Origin: an uncultured Collinsella sp.
Lineage (GTDB): Bacteria > Actinomycetota > Coriobacteriia > Coriobacteriales > Coriobacteriaceae
Reading direction: 5' to 3'
Assembly (NCBI GenBank): GCA_959600835.1
Contig: CAUGNQ010000001.1
Coordinates: 1-64,000 of the forward strand
DNA length: 64,000 nt
Of this stretch, positions 6,830 through 15,708 are shown one piece after another; the stretch's first letter is position 1; each line of letters opens with the position of its first letter. Made by a program: the position numbers and the translations under genes. The notes beneath the pieces were generated by a model. The model had not been told where the DNA came from, ran no database searches, and saw only the letters and a list, made by a program, of their open reading frames with translations.

Positions 6830-8811
6830 TACGCTCCATCCCGCGCATGCTCGGACTCAAATTCTTCAATCGCCGCCATAAACTGCTCGCCAAAGGCGTC
6901 GGCCTTTTTCTCGCCAATGCCGTTGACCCGGATCAGCTCCTCGCGCGTTTGAGGGCGCAGGCGGCACAGGCCGCGCAGAGCCTTGTCGGAAAAGACCATA
7001 TACGGCGCCATCTCCAGCTCGGTCGAGATCTCCTTGCGCAAGGCACGCAGGCGCTCGAACAGCTCGGCATCGTCGCCCACGCGCGGGCGCTGATCCAGCT
7101 CAGCCTCCTCGCGCAGCAGATCCACCGCGCGGCGGGCGCGGGCCGAGGCCTTGCGCTTGGACGCGCGACGCTTAACGGTAAAGGCGAACGCCTCATCCTC
7201 GACCTCGCCGGCACGCGGGCCCAGCCCAACGACCGGGTACTGCCCCTGCGAGGTGGCCAAATAACCGCGGCCGCACAGCTGACCGATGATGTCCTTGATG
7301 CGCCCGACCGATTCGCTCGACAGCTCACCGTAGCCGCGGTCCTCGTCCAGATGCATCTGGCGAATGCGCTCGGTGTTGCCGCCGTGGAGCACGTCGGCGA
7401 TGAGCGACTTGCCAAAGCGCATGGGGCGCGTGGCCACATAGCGCACGGTGGCGCGGGCCATATCGGTGACGTCCTCGACCTCGAACTGCGTAAGGCAGTT
7501 GCTGCAGTTGCCGCAGCCCTCGGCCTCGTCCGTGGCGGTGCTGCCCGCACCAGCCGCTGCCGCATGCTCGGCCGCGGCCTCGTCGCCAAAGTAGCGCAGC
7601 ATGTATTCGCGCAGGCAGCCGGTGGTATTGCAGTAGCCCTCCATCTGGCTGAGCAGACGATATCGATTCTGGAGCGCCCACGCGCGCTGCTCGTCGTCGA
7701 GCGCCTCGTCGGCCGCATCGCCGCGGTCGATCAAAAAACGACGCATGCGAAAATCGTTGCCGTTCCACAGCAGGTGGCAGCTGGCCGGGTCGCCATCGCG
7801 ACCGGCGCGGCCCGCCTCCTGGTAGTAGGCCTCGATGCTCTCGGGCACGTTGTTGTGAATCACGTAGCGCACGTTGGGCTTGTCGATGCCCATGCCAAAG
7901 GCGTTAGTGGCAACCATCACCTGAATATCGTCATCGATAAAGGCACGCTGGCTTTGGCGGCGGGCGTCGTTACCCATGCCGGCATGGTAACGACCAACGC
8001 GAATGCCGCTGGGGCCCAGCGCTTCGGCAAGCTCGCCTGCCAGCGCATCGACCGTCTTGCGGGTCGAGCAATACACGATGCCGCTCTCGCCCGAATGCGC
8101 GATCACATAATCGCGCACCCACGCGGCCTTGGCCTTGTCGCCCATCTCCTCGCAACCAAAGTAGAGGTTCTTGCGATCGAAGCCCGTCACTACCGTCGCG
8201 GGGTTTTGCAGGCCGAGCATCTGATGAATGTCCGCACGCACGCGCTCGGTTGCCGTAGCGGTAAAGGCCGCCACGATGGGGCGCTGCGGCAGGGAATCGA
8301 TAAACTCGCGAATCTGCAGGTAGGCGGGGCGGAAATCCTGTCCCCATTGGCTCACGCAGTGGGCCTCGTCAATGGCCACGAGCGGCACGCCAATGCCGCC
8401 GTCCGCTGCGGCCTCCTGCGCAAAGGCCAAAAAGCGCGGCTCGAGCAGGCGCTCGGGCGCCACGTACATAAGTTGGTAGCGGCCCTCGCGCGCCCGCTTG
8501 AGCACGGTGTTTTGCTGGGCCGGAGTAAGGCTGGAGTTGAGATAGCTGGGCCGCGCACCCGCCGCGAGCAACGCACGGGTCTGGTCCTCCATAAGCGACA
8601 GCAGCGGGCTCACCACAAAGGTGATACCGGGCAGCATGAGCGCGGGCACCTGGTAGCAAATGGACTTGCCGGCGCCCGTGGGCATAACGCCCAGCGCGTC
8701 GCAGCCGGCAAGGATCGCATCGACCATACGGTCCTGCCCCGGGCGAAACGAGGTGTAGCCAAAATAGGCGCCGAGCGTGTCGAGCGCCGTCTGCTGCATG
8801 CTATCGGTCAT
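6829..8811 (-). CDS. recQ: ATP-dependent DNA helicase RecQ
   Basis: A 660-aa 3'-5' helicase of superfamily 2 acting in recombination and replication-fork repair. Motif I is MPTGAGKS near residue 40, and the DEAH box is in AIDEAHCVSQWG near 150. Motif VI (QEAGRAGRDG) lies near 325. The RQC zinc cysteines are spread through TGCLREYMLRYFG and CGNCSNC (~380-435). An HRDC domain occupies the C-terminus (LRPQTREELIRVNGIGEKKA). Length and order match full RecQ. It is the first gene of a unit with the overlapping GntR gene. TAGGAAACC precedes the ATG. Confidence 0.96.
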   Translation of the reverse strand: MTDSMQQTALDTLGAYFGYTSFRPGQDRMVDAILAGCDALGVMPTGAGKSICYQVPALMLPGITFVVSPLLSLMEDQTRALLAAGARPSYLNSSLTPAQQNTVLKRAREGRYQLMYVAPERLLEPRFLAFAQEAAADGGIGVPLVAIDEAHCVSQWGQDFRPAYLQIREFIDSLPQRPIVAAFTATATERVRADIHQMLGLQNPATVVTGFDRKNLYFGCEEMGDKAKAAWVRDYVIAHSGESGIVYCSTRKTVDALAGELAEALGPSGIRVGRYHAGMGNDARRQSQRAFIDDDIQVMVATNAFGMGIDKPNVRYVIHNNVPESIEAYYQEAGRAGRDGDPASCHLLWNGNDFRMRRFLIDRGDAADEALDDEQRAWALQNRYRLLSQMEGYCNTTGCLREYMLRYFGDEAAAEHAAAAGAGSTATDEAEGCGNCSNCLTQFEVEDVTDMARATVRYVATRPMRFGKSLIADVLHGGNTERIRQMHLDEDRGYGELSSESVGRIKDIIGQLCGRGYLATSQGQYPVVGLGPRAGEVEDEAFAFTVKRRASKRKASARARRAVDLLREEAELDQRPRVGDDAELFERLRALRKEISTELEMAPYMVFSDKALRGLCRLRPQTREELIRVNGIGEKKADAFGEQFMAAIEEFESEHARDGA

Positions 8812-8907
8812 GGTTTCCTAACGTCCAAGTCATCTGCCGCCGATTATACGCCGCCACGCGGACCGGTGCCGCACGGCTGCCGGCCACGGGCGGCGCAATC
8901 CGAAAGG

Positions 8908-9005
8908 AACGAGCGTGGATTTTTGGACACTTTCCGGATGAGCGTGGATAATCTCCCACTTTGAGGCCGTAACCGAGCCAAAAACGGGAGATTTTCCACG
9001 CTCAT
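8908..9005. repeat. palindromic intergenic repeat, copy 3
   Basis: A reversed copy of the family at 880 and 2281. The half-site GAGCGTGGATTTTTGGAC (8910-8927) now lies on the left. The core 8938-9005 has the arms ATGAGCGTGGATAATCTCCC and GGGAGATTTTCCACGCTCAT. It lies between the recQ promoter region and the end of the next GntR gene. Confidence 0.88.
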
Positions 9006-9077
9006 TCTGCAGATTGCCGCTCTGGCGGGCTTGCGGCGTCGACCGGTCCGTCGTTCGTCAGAACGGCGGAACCAGCC

Positions 9078-9797
9078 CTACATGACCATAACGTAGCGCG
9101 ATCCCACGTAGTACTGCTTACCCATCAGGACCGGCTCGCCATTGGGGCCGATAAAGCCGGCACGCAGATTGAGCAGTGGATCGTGCGGAGCAATGCCCAA
9201 CTCGGCCGCCTGCTCGGCGTTAGCGCGAACGGCCTCGACCGTACGGTAGCCAACCGAGACAATCGGCGTTCCGCCAACACGCTCGACCTCGGCAAAAATC
9301 GACTTGTCCTCAAGATCGGCCGTCAACAGCTCACGATATGCGTCAAAGGGCACAAAGATGTTCTCCTCAAAGATGGGCTCGCCGTCGGCCGTACGCACGC
9401 GCTTGATATGCAGCAGCAGCGCATCCTTCTGCAGGCCAAAGAACTCCATCTCGTTTTGACGCGCCGGAACAATCTGGCGATCGACCACATGCGCACCGGC
9501 CTTCATGCCATTGTCGGCACACAGTGCAGTAAACGTCTGCAGCGTCGAGGCGTGAAACTGACGGTTGATGTGCGGCGTGGAGACGAAGGTGCCACGGCCC
9601 TGCTGCTTAACCAGGTAGCCATCGGAGCACAGCTCCTCGACGGCTCGGCGCACTGTAATGCGGCTCACCTCGTACTGCTCGGCAAGCTCGAGCTCGGACG
9701 GAATACGCTCCTTGGGTGCATAAACCCCTTTCTCGATTGCATCCTTGATCTCGTCATAAATCTGCTGGTAAAGCGGTGCATTTTTGGGTGCGGGCAT
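9078..9797 (-). CDS. GntR family regulator with UTRA domain
   Basis: A 239-aa GntR/HutC regulator. The winged helix spans residues 1-75 (LYQQIYDEIKDAI, RIPSELELAEQYEVSRITVRR, QQGRGTFVS), with a UTRA domain after ~90. It is a paralog of the regulator at 6062, sharing GSRYV near the C-terminus. A 17-20 bp motif upstream of this gene recurs before the PTS operon at 15709 and before the EamA gene at 16985. This suggests it controls itself, the PTS/SIS operon and the transporter. The ribosome binding site is weak. Confidence 0.87.
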   Translation of the reverse strand: MPAPKNAPLYQQIYDEIKDAIEKGVYAPKERIPSELELAEQYEVSRITVRRAVEELCSDGYLVKQQGRGTFVSTPHINRQFHASTLQTFTALCADNGMKAGAHVVDRQIVPARQNEMEFFGLQKDALLLHIKRVRTADGEPIFEENIFVPFDAYRELLTADLEDKSIFAEVERVGGTPIVSVGYRTVEAVRANAEQAAELGIAPHDPLLNLRAGFIGPNGEPVLMGKQYYVGSRYVMVM

Positions 9798-9830
9798 ATC
9801 TGATCACTCTTATCAAAATAGCGAAATAAC

Positions 9831-9850
9831 TAATACGTATATAACGTCTT
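9831..9850 (-). promoter_or_regulatory. candidate GntR operator, site A
   Basis: TAATACGTATATAACGTCTT, read on the minus strand as ACGTTATATACGTATTA. It aligns with sites at 15709-15726 and 16985-17002 around ACGTtATAnnCGTTATA. It lies 34 bp before the GntR start, consistent with autoregulation. Confidence 0.55.
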
Positions 9851-9901
9851 TTTATATGTTATCTCAGTTTGATAAAACGATACACCACATACAGCAAATC
9901 C

Positions 9902-10909
9902 TTACTTGCCGTCGTCCTGCTGCAGACTGTCCTGCTCGCTGAGGCGCGCCTGCCTGCTGGCCATGCGCGCGGGCTTGTCGGGATCGGGTACGGCCGTGGG
10001 CATGGGCTCGTCGACATGACCGCCCCACCAGCCGCCCACGAAGTTGAGCGTGTGGAACACATTGATCACGGCGCCGGGATCAATATCGCACACCAGCTTG
10101 ATAATGTCCTGGCTCTCGTAGGTCGAAACAACGGCGTGCAGCAGATACATCTTTTCGCGGCTGTATCCGCCAATGACCTCGGCGCAGCTAATGCCATGCT
10201 GAAAATGGTCAACATAGGCTGTCATGACCTCGTCTGCCTTGCGTGTCGTGATCTGCAGCGTCACACGGTCGTAGCGTCGGTAGAAACTGTCGATGGTCTT
10301 GGTCGAAATAAACTGGAACACGATGGAGTACGCCGCCTTGTCCCAGCCAAACATAAAGCCAAAGATTGCCAGGATAAAGCAGTTGAAACCAAAGATGACG
10401 CCCCAGATGGTCTTGCCCGTGTGGTTGGAAACCCACAGCGCGATAAAGTCGGTGCCGCCGGTGGATGCGCCAGACTTTAGCGCGATGGCAGCGCCCAGAC
10501 CCGAGACCACGCCGCCAAAAATGATGAGCATGATCTTGTCGCCCAAAAACGGCGCGAAGTGAAAGACGTTGAGGAACAGCGACGAGAGCACGACCTGCAT
10601 CATCGAGAAGATGACGAAGCGCTTGCTAATGCCGCTCCAGCATAGGAGCGCCACGGGAATGTTGAGCGCAAGCATACCGAGCGAGATGTCGATGTGAACG
10701 CCACCGAGCGAGGTAACGCGATCGAGCAGGACCGCGACGCCGGTAAGGCCGCTCGGAAGCAAGTCGGCGGGCCGAATGAACGCCTGGATCAGAAATGTCT
10801 GGAGAACGGCAGAAATGGTGACCGCCACAGCGGTAATAGCGCGGCGGACGATGGTAAGGCGGCCGAGCACGAGCACGCGGTCCGTGAGCTGATCGATGGC
10901 GTTCGCCAC
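9902..10909 (-). CDS. YitT family membrane protein
   Basis: A 335-aa integral membrane protein. The N-terminal part has about five hydrophobic segments between residues 20 and 190, with the family motifs RPADLLPSGLTGVA and GASTGGTDFIAL. A cytoplasmic DUF2179-type domain follows (residues ~215-290, RRYDRVTLQITTRKADEV). The ~35-residue tail is charged and Gln/Asp-rich. The start is GTG (10909) with GGGAG 6 bases upstream. The molecular function of the family is not established; transport is suspected. It is a single gene upstream of the GntR gene. Confidence 0.88.
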   Translation of the reverse strand: MANAIDQLTDRVLVLGRLTIVRRAITAVAVTISAVLQTFLIQAFIRPADLLPSGLTGVAVLLDRVTSLGGVHIDISLGMLALNIPVALLCWSGISKRFVIFSMMQVVLSSLFLNVFHFAPFLGDKIMLIIFGGVVSGLGAAIALKSGASTGGTDFIALWVSNHTGKTIWGVIFGFNCFILAIFGFMFGWDKAAYSIVFQFISTKTIDSFYRRYDRVTLQITTRKADEVMTAYVDHFQHGISCAEVIGGYSREKMYLLHAVVSTYESQDIIKLVCDIDPGAVINVFHTLNFVGGWWGGHVDEPMPTAVPDPDKPARMASRQARLSEQDSLQQDDGK

Positions 10910-11030
10910 GTAGGCTCCCTTCGAAGGCAGATGTAGTTGTGGGGCATGTCGGCGATTGTAGCATGGAGCGACAGAGGGCGCCTCAATTCACCCTCTCTCG
11001 ACAACCGTCAGAAGGACCGTGAGGCCGCTT

Positions 11031-11070
11031 AAAAGAAAAACGCCGTGAAGAGAGCGATCCCTTCACGGCG
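11031..11070 (-). terminator. rho-independent terminator
   Basis: CGCCGTGAAG (11041-11050) pairs with CTTCACGGCG (11061-11070). On the minus strand it is followed by TTTTTCTTTT. It ends the HAD phosphatase transcript. Confidence 0.9.
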
Positions 11071-11078
11071 AATTCGGC

Positions 11079-11128
11079 GTTTGCCCAGATAAAACCTGCC
11101 AAAATAAACCTGTCCCTAAATGGCAGGT
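11079..11128 (+). repeat. leader repeat element, copy 2
   Basis: This copy shares CCCAGATAAAACCTGCC and AATAAACCTGTCCC with the copy at 191, but the T-run is changed to TAAA. Read on the minus strand, this change creates CCTGCCATTTAGGGACAGG. Its TAG is the stop codon of the HAD gene, so the last three codons and stop of that gene come from the repeat. Confidence 0.85.
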
Positions 11129-11745
11129 AGGATGTCGGTCAGGTTGTCGATGACGACGTCAGCGGCGGACTGATCCAGGTTGACGCCCTCGTGCGGACGC
11201 AGTGCCAGGACACGGGCGCCGGAACGCTTGCCGGCCTCGATGCCTAAAGGCGAGTCCTCAATAACCAGACATTCGGCAGGCTCCACCCCCAGCGCCTCCA
11301 TGGCGCGCAGGTAGATCTCGGGGTCGGGCTTAAACGCACTGCACTCGTGACCGCTGATGGTGTAGTCCAGCACGTCGGCGATGCCGGCAATCTCCACCAG
11401 CTCGTCGATCAACTCGCGATAGGACGAGCTCGCGATGGCACACTTCACGCCGCGCTCGTGCAGCTCACGCATCACCGGCTCCGTCTGCTCGTTGAGCAGC
11501 TCGGCATACGGAACGGGATGGTCCGGGCTGTAGACCTGCTTGTACTCCACGCGCAGGCGCTCGCGCAGCTCAATATCGTCGGGCACCAGCGCCTCCCAAA
11601 TGGCAGGCTCGTTAGACCCCGAAAGATCGGGGATCTCGTCAAAATGGAACCCCTTCTCTTCCATAAACGCCACGCGACGGCGGTTGTAGAACCACTCGGT
11701 ATCGACCAGCACGCCGTCCATGTCAAACAGCACTGCCTTAATCAT
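11116..11745 (-). CDS. HAD superfamily phosphatase, beta-phosphoglucomutase-like
   Basis: A 209-aa HAD subfamily IA hydrolase. Motif I DMDGVLVDTE is at residues 8-17 with the nucleophilic Asp and a +2 Asp. Motif II is the Ser in AIASSS (~100), followed by Lys in FKPDPEIY (~146) and IEDSPLGI with acidic residues (~170). The helical cap lies between. It probably dephosphorylates a sugar phosphate, or acts as a phosphoglucomutase. The ATG at 11745 has GGAGGAG 7 bases upstream; the ATG two codons earlier is too close. Inverted copies of one repeat element lie on both sides, and the stop codon lies inside one of them. Confidence 0.85.
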   Translation of the reverse strand: MIKAVLFDMDGVLVDTEWFYNRRRVAFMEEKGFHFDEIPDLSGSNEPAIWEALVPDDIELRERLRVEYKQVYSPDHPVPYAELLNEQTEPVMRELHERGVKCAIASSSYRELIDELVEIAGIADVLDYTISGHECSAFKPDPEIYLRAMEALGVEPAECLVIEDSPLGIEAGKRSGARVLALRPHEGVNLDQSAADVVIDNLTDILPAI

Positions 11746-11759
11746 ACGCATCTCCTCCC

Positions 11760-11803
11760 ACCTGCCAAAAAGGGACAGGTTTATTTTGGTAGGTTTTATC
11801 TGG
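11760..11803 (-). repeat. leader repeat element, copy 3
   Basis: The reverse complement of the element at 191. On the minus strand it reads CCAGATAAAACCTACC, AATAAACCTGTCCC, TTTTTGGCAGG. It sits just before the HAD ribosome binding site, the same position it has before the cyclo-ligase gene. Confidence 0.85.
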
Positions 11804-11840
11804 TGTTTTGCGACGCGACAGACACGCCCTCCCCAAAGCA

Positions 11841-11870
11841 AAAAAGGGGACGGGGCAAAACCCCATCCCC
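11841..11870 (-). terminator. rho-independent terminator
   Basis: On the minus strand GGGGATGGGG, loop TTTTG, CCCCGTCCCC, then TTTTTT. It follows the second SIS gene and separates the PTS/SIS operon from the HAD gene. Confidence 0.9.
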
Positions 11871-11904
11871 TCTCAATCAACCCGTAAGGTCTACTTACTT
11901 GTGA

Positions 11905-12888
11905 TTAGTAGGAAAGCTTCCACATGTAGCGACGCATGGTCAGCGGGTGCTGACGGGCCTCGGCGATCTGGTTGCCGTACTCGCGCATAACGGCGAGGTG
12001 CAGCAGCGGGTTGAAGTAGGTGACGACGCTTGCCGGCACGGCGTCGGCCAGACCGTAGTCCTTGGAGTCGATCAGAGCGACCTTGGCGCCCATGCGCTTA
12101 AGGAAGGTGAGGGCGCGGGCGTCCATCGGACGGGTGGCACCATCGGACATGAAGAAGACGTAGGGCTTACCCTCGGTGGAAACCTCGAACGGGCCGTGGA
12201 AGTACTCGCCGGTGTTGTAGGCGGCGGCGTCGATCCACTGCATCTCGGTGAACAGGAAGGCGGCGTGAGAATAAGCCATCTTCTCGGAGGCACCAGAGGC
12301 CATGAAGTAGATCATCTTGTCGTCCTTGAAGTCCTGGGCGAACTGCTTGGCGAGGCCCTTGGCGGACTGAGCGGCGTTCTCGCAGAGCTCGAAAACGTTG
12401 GTGAGGCCGGTGATCATGTCCTCGTAGTGGTCATAGCCCTCGGTCTGCTGAAGGATCTCGAGAGCAAGAGCGATGGCATAGCCGGGCTTCTCGCACTTGG
12501 CAGCGTAGTTGGCGTGGAAGCCGTGGACGATGACGTGGTCGGCGTCGACGGTCAGAGCGGAGCCGGCCTTGTTGGTGAGGGAGACGACCGGGCAGTTGTG
12601 CTTCTTGGCGGTCTTGTTGGCCTCGACGGTCTCGGGCGTGGAGCCACCGAGGGAGCAGGTGATCACGAAGGTGTGCTCGTTGACCCAGGAAGGCGTGTCG
12701 TAGTTGAACTCGTTAGCGGTGAAGATCTGAACGTTCAGCTTGTCCGTGTTGTTGGCCAGGAAGTACTTGGCAGGGTAAAGGTCGGACATGGAAGCACCGC
12801 AGCCGACGAAGGCGACGCTGTGGATCTCGTGGTTGGACAGGACGTCAGCGACGATCTGCTTAGGGAGGTTAAGGTCGATCTCGTACAT
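11905..12888 (-). CDS. FrlB-like SIS-domain sugar-phosphate deglycase (paralog 2)
   Basis: A 327-aa double-SIS protein of the FrlB/FraB family and the last gene of the mannose-family PTS operon. Sugar-phosphate loops are visible as CGASMSD near residue 30 and CSLGGSTPE near 80. Glu215 (FTEMQW) and His231 (GEYFHGPFE) match the catalytic pair of Salmonella FraB. The C-terminus is MRRYMWKLSY. The ATG at 12888 is chosen because AAAGGA lies 9 bases upstream; the ATG three codons earlier touches it. Pairing with PTS IIA/B/C/D genes resembles the gfr operons that import and deglycate fructoselysine and glucoselysine. That substrate is inferred, not shown. Confidence 0.82.
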   Translation of the reverse strand: MYEIDLNLPKQIVADVLSNHEIHSVAFVGCGASMSDLYPAKYFLANNTDKLNVQIFTANEFNYDTPSWVNEHTFVITCSLGGSTPETVEANKTAKKHNCPVVSLTNKAGSALTVDADHVIVHGFHANYAAKCEKPGYAIALALEILQQTEGYDHYEDMITGLTNVFELCENAAQSAKGLAKQFAQDFKDDKMIYFMASGASEKMAYSHAAFLFTEMQWIDAAAYNTGEYFHGPFEVSTEGKPYVFFMSDGATRPMDARALTFLKRMGAKVALIDSKDYGLADAVPASVVTYFNPLLHLAVMREYGNQIAEARQHPLTMRRYMWKLSY

Positions 12889-12978
12889 CTGACACATTCC
12901 TTTCGATTTTTTGCGGCGCCACATTGCCGGGCGCTCGCAGGGTTACCGTGGTTTGGACCGAGTCGCCGGCCCGTTGAG

Positions 12979-13011
12979 GATGTGTCAAAGGAACTGTCCC
13001 TTTGACACATC
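12979..13011. repeat. inverted repeat with GTCCC core
   Basis: GATGTGTCAAAGG (12979-12991) pairs perfectly with CCTTTGACACATC (12999-13011) across AACTGTC. It lies in the 190-bp gap between the IID and SIS genes. The AACTGTCCC core resembles other repeat elements in the window. Confidence 0.8.
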
Positions 13012-13022
13012 TAGGGATGGAA

Positions 13023-13053
13023 GCCTGCCTGGGGTATGGGATGCCAGGCAGGC
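13023..13053 (-). terminator. intercistronic hairpin after the IID gene
   Basis: GCCTGCCTGG pairs with CCAGGCAGGC over an 11-base loop. No U-run follows on the minus strand, so it is more likely an mRNA-stabilising or partial-termination hairpin, which would lower expression of the downstream SIS gene relative to the PTS genes. Confidence 0.5.
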
Positions 13054-13078
13054 CCCCGGGGGAAGCATTGGGTCGCGA

Positions 13079-13912
13079 CTAGGCCAGGATGCCGGCCGCG
13101 GAGAGGGCGATACCGCCCACAATGGCGATCACGAGAAGCCAACCGGTGTTGACGTTCTTCTTGATGAGCCAGTACATAAGGCCGGTGAGGCCGAGGGAGA
13201 TCATCTGGGGCATCATGCCGTCCAGGATGTCCTGGATAACGACGGTACCCTCAGCGAACTGCAGCGGGGTGGTGGCGCCGATCAGCGTGGCGATCATGCC
13301 GCCCACGGACATAAGACCCACGATACCGCAGACATACATGAGCTTCTCCATGAGGTCGCCGCCCTGGAGCTTGCTCAGGTACTCGTGGCCACCCTGGTAG
13401 CCGATCTTGGCTGCGAACCAAGTGATCAGCACGGAGGGCACGATGGAGATGAGCATGGCCAGGATCGGGCCCATGATGGAGCCCTGCTGAGCCAGCTGAA
13501 CACCCAGGCCAAAGGCGATAACGCGGATGGTGCCCTGGAAGAAGGAGTCACCGATGCCGGAAAGCGGACCCATAAGGGAGGTCTTGACCGCGTTGATCGA
13601 ATCGGGGTCGAAGTTCTCGGGATCCTTGGCGTACTCTTCCTCCATGGAGGCGGCGAGGCCTAGGATGAAAGCGCTCGTCTGCGGGGTGCAGTTGTAGAAC
13701 GCCATGTGACGGTGGTAAGCCTCTTTCTTAGCAGCGAGCTGCTTGGGGTCGGACTCATCCGGATAGAGGCGATCGAGCGTGGGAACCATGCCGTAGAGGA
13801 AGCCCATGTTCATCTGACGCTCGTAGTTCCAAGAGGCCTGGATGGCCCAGGAGCGCCAGAAGAACTGGCTGACCTTCTTGTTCAGGGACACGTCCTTGGT
13901 TGCGGTTGCCAT
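13079..13912 (-). CDS. PTS system mannose-family IID component
   Basis: A 277-aa IID subunit of a mannose/fructose/sorbose-family PTS permease. Family landmarks are WNYERQMNMGFLYGMVP (residues ~28-45), the HMAFYNCTP segment and PLSGIGDSFFQGT (~125). Hydrophobic segments lie at ~130-160, ~205-230 and at the C-terminus (LLVIAIVGGIALSAAG). It forms the membrane translocator with IIC. AAGGAGG lies 9 bases before the ATG at 13912; an upstream in-frame extension is not coding-like. It begins 13 bp after the IIC stop. Confidence 0.93.
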   Translation of the reverse strand: MATATKDVSLNKKVSQFFWRSWAIQASWNYERQMNMGFLYGMVPTLDRLYPDESDPKQLAAKKEAYHRHMAFYNCTPQTSAFILGLAASMEEEYAKDPENFDPDSINAVKTSLMGPLSGIGDSFFQGTIRVIAFGLGVQLAQQGSIMGPILAMLISIVPSVLITWFAAKIGYQGGHEYLSKLQGGDLMEKLMYVCGIVGLMSVGGMIATLIGATTPLQFAEGTVVIQDILDGMMPQMISLGLTGLMYWLIKKNVNTGWLLVIAIVGGIALSAAGILA

Positions 13913-13925
13913 AGTGTGTTCCTCC

Positions 13926-14720
13926 TTAGTCTTCGTCGTCTTCGAGCGGATCGTAGTCGGAATCGACACCGGCGGCTGCATGGGAACCGTTGAACTTGAA
14001 GCCCATGAAGACGACAGCCAGGCACACACCGATCAGAGCGACCGCGATGACGGACAGGTTGAGGTAAGCGGCGAGCAGGAAACCGATGAACAGGAACGGA
14101 GTCATACCCTTCTTGATCATCATGGTGAGCAGCAGGGCCAAGCCGTAGGCGGTCATGATCTTGGTCGAAACGTTAAGACCAGTGGACAGCCACTCGGGAA
14201 CCATGTTGACGATGGCCTGAACCAGGTCGGTGCCGACAAAGACGGCGAGGAAGATCGGCAGGAAGTACATGACGGCGTACAGACCGGAGCCGGCGCAGAT
14301 GTGCATGCGGTAGGCGGTCTTGAACTTTCCGTTATCGATCGCGCTATCTGCCACATGGGTGAGGGCGGCGATGATGGAACGGAACACGATGCCGAGGAGC
14401 TGACCCAGGACGGCGACCGGGATGGCGATCGTCATGGCGGTCTCGGCGGAAGCATCGGTCAGGCACGCAAAGGCAGCGGCCACGATGCCGCCCAGGACCA
14501 TATCGGGCGGAACGGCGGCGCCGACCTGCACCAGGCCCATGGACACGAGCTCGACGGCGGCACCGACGGCAAGGCCGGTGGGCACATCGCCCAGCAGCAG
14601 ACCGACGAGCGTAGCGCCAACGAGGGGCTGCTCGAAGTTAAGACGACCGAGCAGGCGGGAGTCCCACATGCAGAACACGCCGACGAGGCCGACGAGCACC
14701 GCACTGATGAACGTATTCAT
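13926..14720 (-). CDS. PTS system mannose-family IIC component
   Basis: A 264-aa membrane subunit with seven to eight hydrophobic segments. The family stretch EQPLVGATLVGLLLGD (residues 30-45) and the PPDMVLGGI region are visible. The C-terminal tail is acidic (DPLEDDED). It carries the sugar-binding and translocation function together with IID. It is the second gene of the operon, 36 bp after the IIAB gene. AAAGGAGAAGG lies before the ATG. Confidence 0.93.
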   Translation of the reverse strand: MNTFISAVLVGLVGVFCMWDSRLLGRLNFEQPLVGATLVGLLLGDVPTGLAVGAAVELVSMGLVQVGAAVPPDMVLGGIVAAAFACLTDASAETAMTIAIPVAVLGQLLGIVFRSIIAALTHVADSAIDNGKFKTAYRMHICAGSGLYAVMYFLPIFLAVFVGTDLVQAIVNMVPEWLSTGLNVSTKIMTAYGLALLLTMMIKKGMTPFLFIGFLLAAYLNLSVIAVALIGVCLAVVFMGFKFNGSHAAAGVDSDYDPLEDDED

Positions 14721-14756
14721 ACCCTTCTCCTTTCAGTCAGGCAAAAGCCTGGTTGA

Positions 14757-15680
14757 TTACAGCTTGGCGTCGATGTCGACGCTCTGATACGTAGGGGTCT
14801 GCTGGACATAGAGCTTAATGCCCATGTCGAGCAGTTGGTTGACGTCGGCCTTCTGGGTGGCGTCGAGGAAGACGGAGCTGTCCTTGCCGCCGATCTGATC
14901 GGCACCGTCGTGGTTGGCGGTGGCGCCCAGGTTGATGGCGTCGAGCTTGTAGCCCTGGCAGAACTGCAGCATCTCGGCCGTGTTGCCAAAGACGAACATG
15001 ACGCGCTCGCCAAGGGTGTTGAGCTTGTCCATCTTGGCGAGGGCACGCTCGACGGTGAAGACGTTCAGGCGCACGCCCTGGGGCTTGGCCAGCTTAAGAG
15101 CGCCCTTCTTGATGTCATCGTTGGCGGCAGCGTTGTCGACGACGATGATGCGCTCGGCCTGGACCTTGGTGGTCCAGGTAAAGACGACCTGGCCGTGCAG
15201 CAGACGGTAGTCAAGACGTGCGAGGACGATCTTGGCGGGACCGGAGCTGTGACGGGACGCCTTGGCCTTCTTGGCGGGAGCCGCGGCGACCTCGACCGGT
15301 GCGTTGGGGTTGGTCAGACCGGTGCGGGCCTCGTTGATGAGGGCCGCGAGCTCGGTGCCCTTGACGGGGGCGGGGCTCATAGCAAGCGTGAGCGCCAGCG
15401 GGATGTTGAAACCGCTGACAACCGTGAACTTCGTGCCGTTCTTGGAAAGCTCGACCATGTTGTTGTTGACCGAGCTACCGAGCATATCGGTTAGCACATA
15501 CACGGTGTCGTCCGCGTTGAACGTGGCGATCATAGCCTCAACCTTATTGGTGATGGGCTCCTTGTCGTCACGAGCAAGCGACACGACGTGGACGTTCGAC
15601 ACGTCGCCGAGAACCATCTCGAGCGTGTCTTTGGCGCCTGCGGCCAGGCCGCCATGAGATGCGAGAATGATCTGATTCAT
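14757..15680 (-). CDS. PTS system mannose-family IIAB fusion
   Basis: A 307-aa cytoplasmic phosphotransfer protein. The IIA domain (residues 1-125) has phospho-His9 in ASHGGLA. An Ala/Pro/Lys-rich linker runs ~127-147. The IIB domain (148-307) has phospho-His162 in RLLHGQV. It passes phosphate from HPr to the incoming sugar via IIC/IID. It is the first gene of the operon IIAB-IIC-IID-SIS on the minus strand, with AAGGAGGAG upstream. A candidate GntR operator overlaps a TATAAT-like box 29-46 bp upstream. The sugar is probably an amino sugar or Amadori compound, judging by the SIS partner. Confidence 0.93.
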   Translation of the reverse strand: MNQIILASHGGLAAGAKDTLEMVLGDVSNVHVVSLARDDKEPITNKVEAMIATFNADDTVYVLTDMLGSSVNNNMVELSKNGTKFTVVSGFNIPLALTLAMSPAPVKGTELAALINEARTGLTNPNAPVEVAAAPAKKAKASRHSSGPAKIVLARLDYRLLHGQVVFTWTTKVQAERIIVVDNAAANDDIKKGALKLAKPQGVRLNVFTVERALAKMDKLNTLGERVMFVFGNTAEMLQFCQGYKLDAINLGATANHDGADQIGGKDSSVFLDATQKADVNQLLDMGIKLYVQQTPTYQSVDIDAKL

Positions 15681-15708
15681 CTTGCCTCCTCCTTTTCGTT
15701 ATGGTCAT

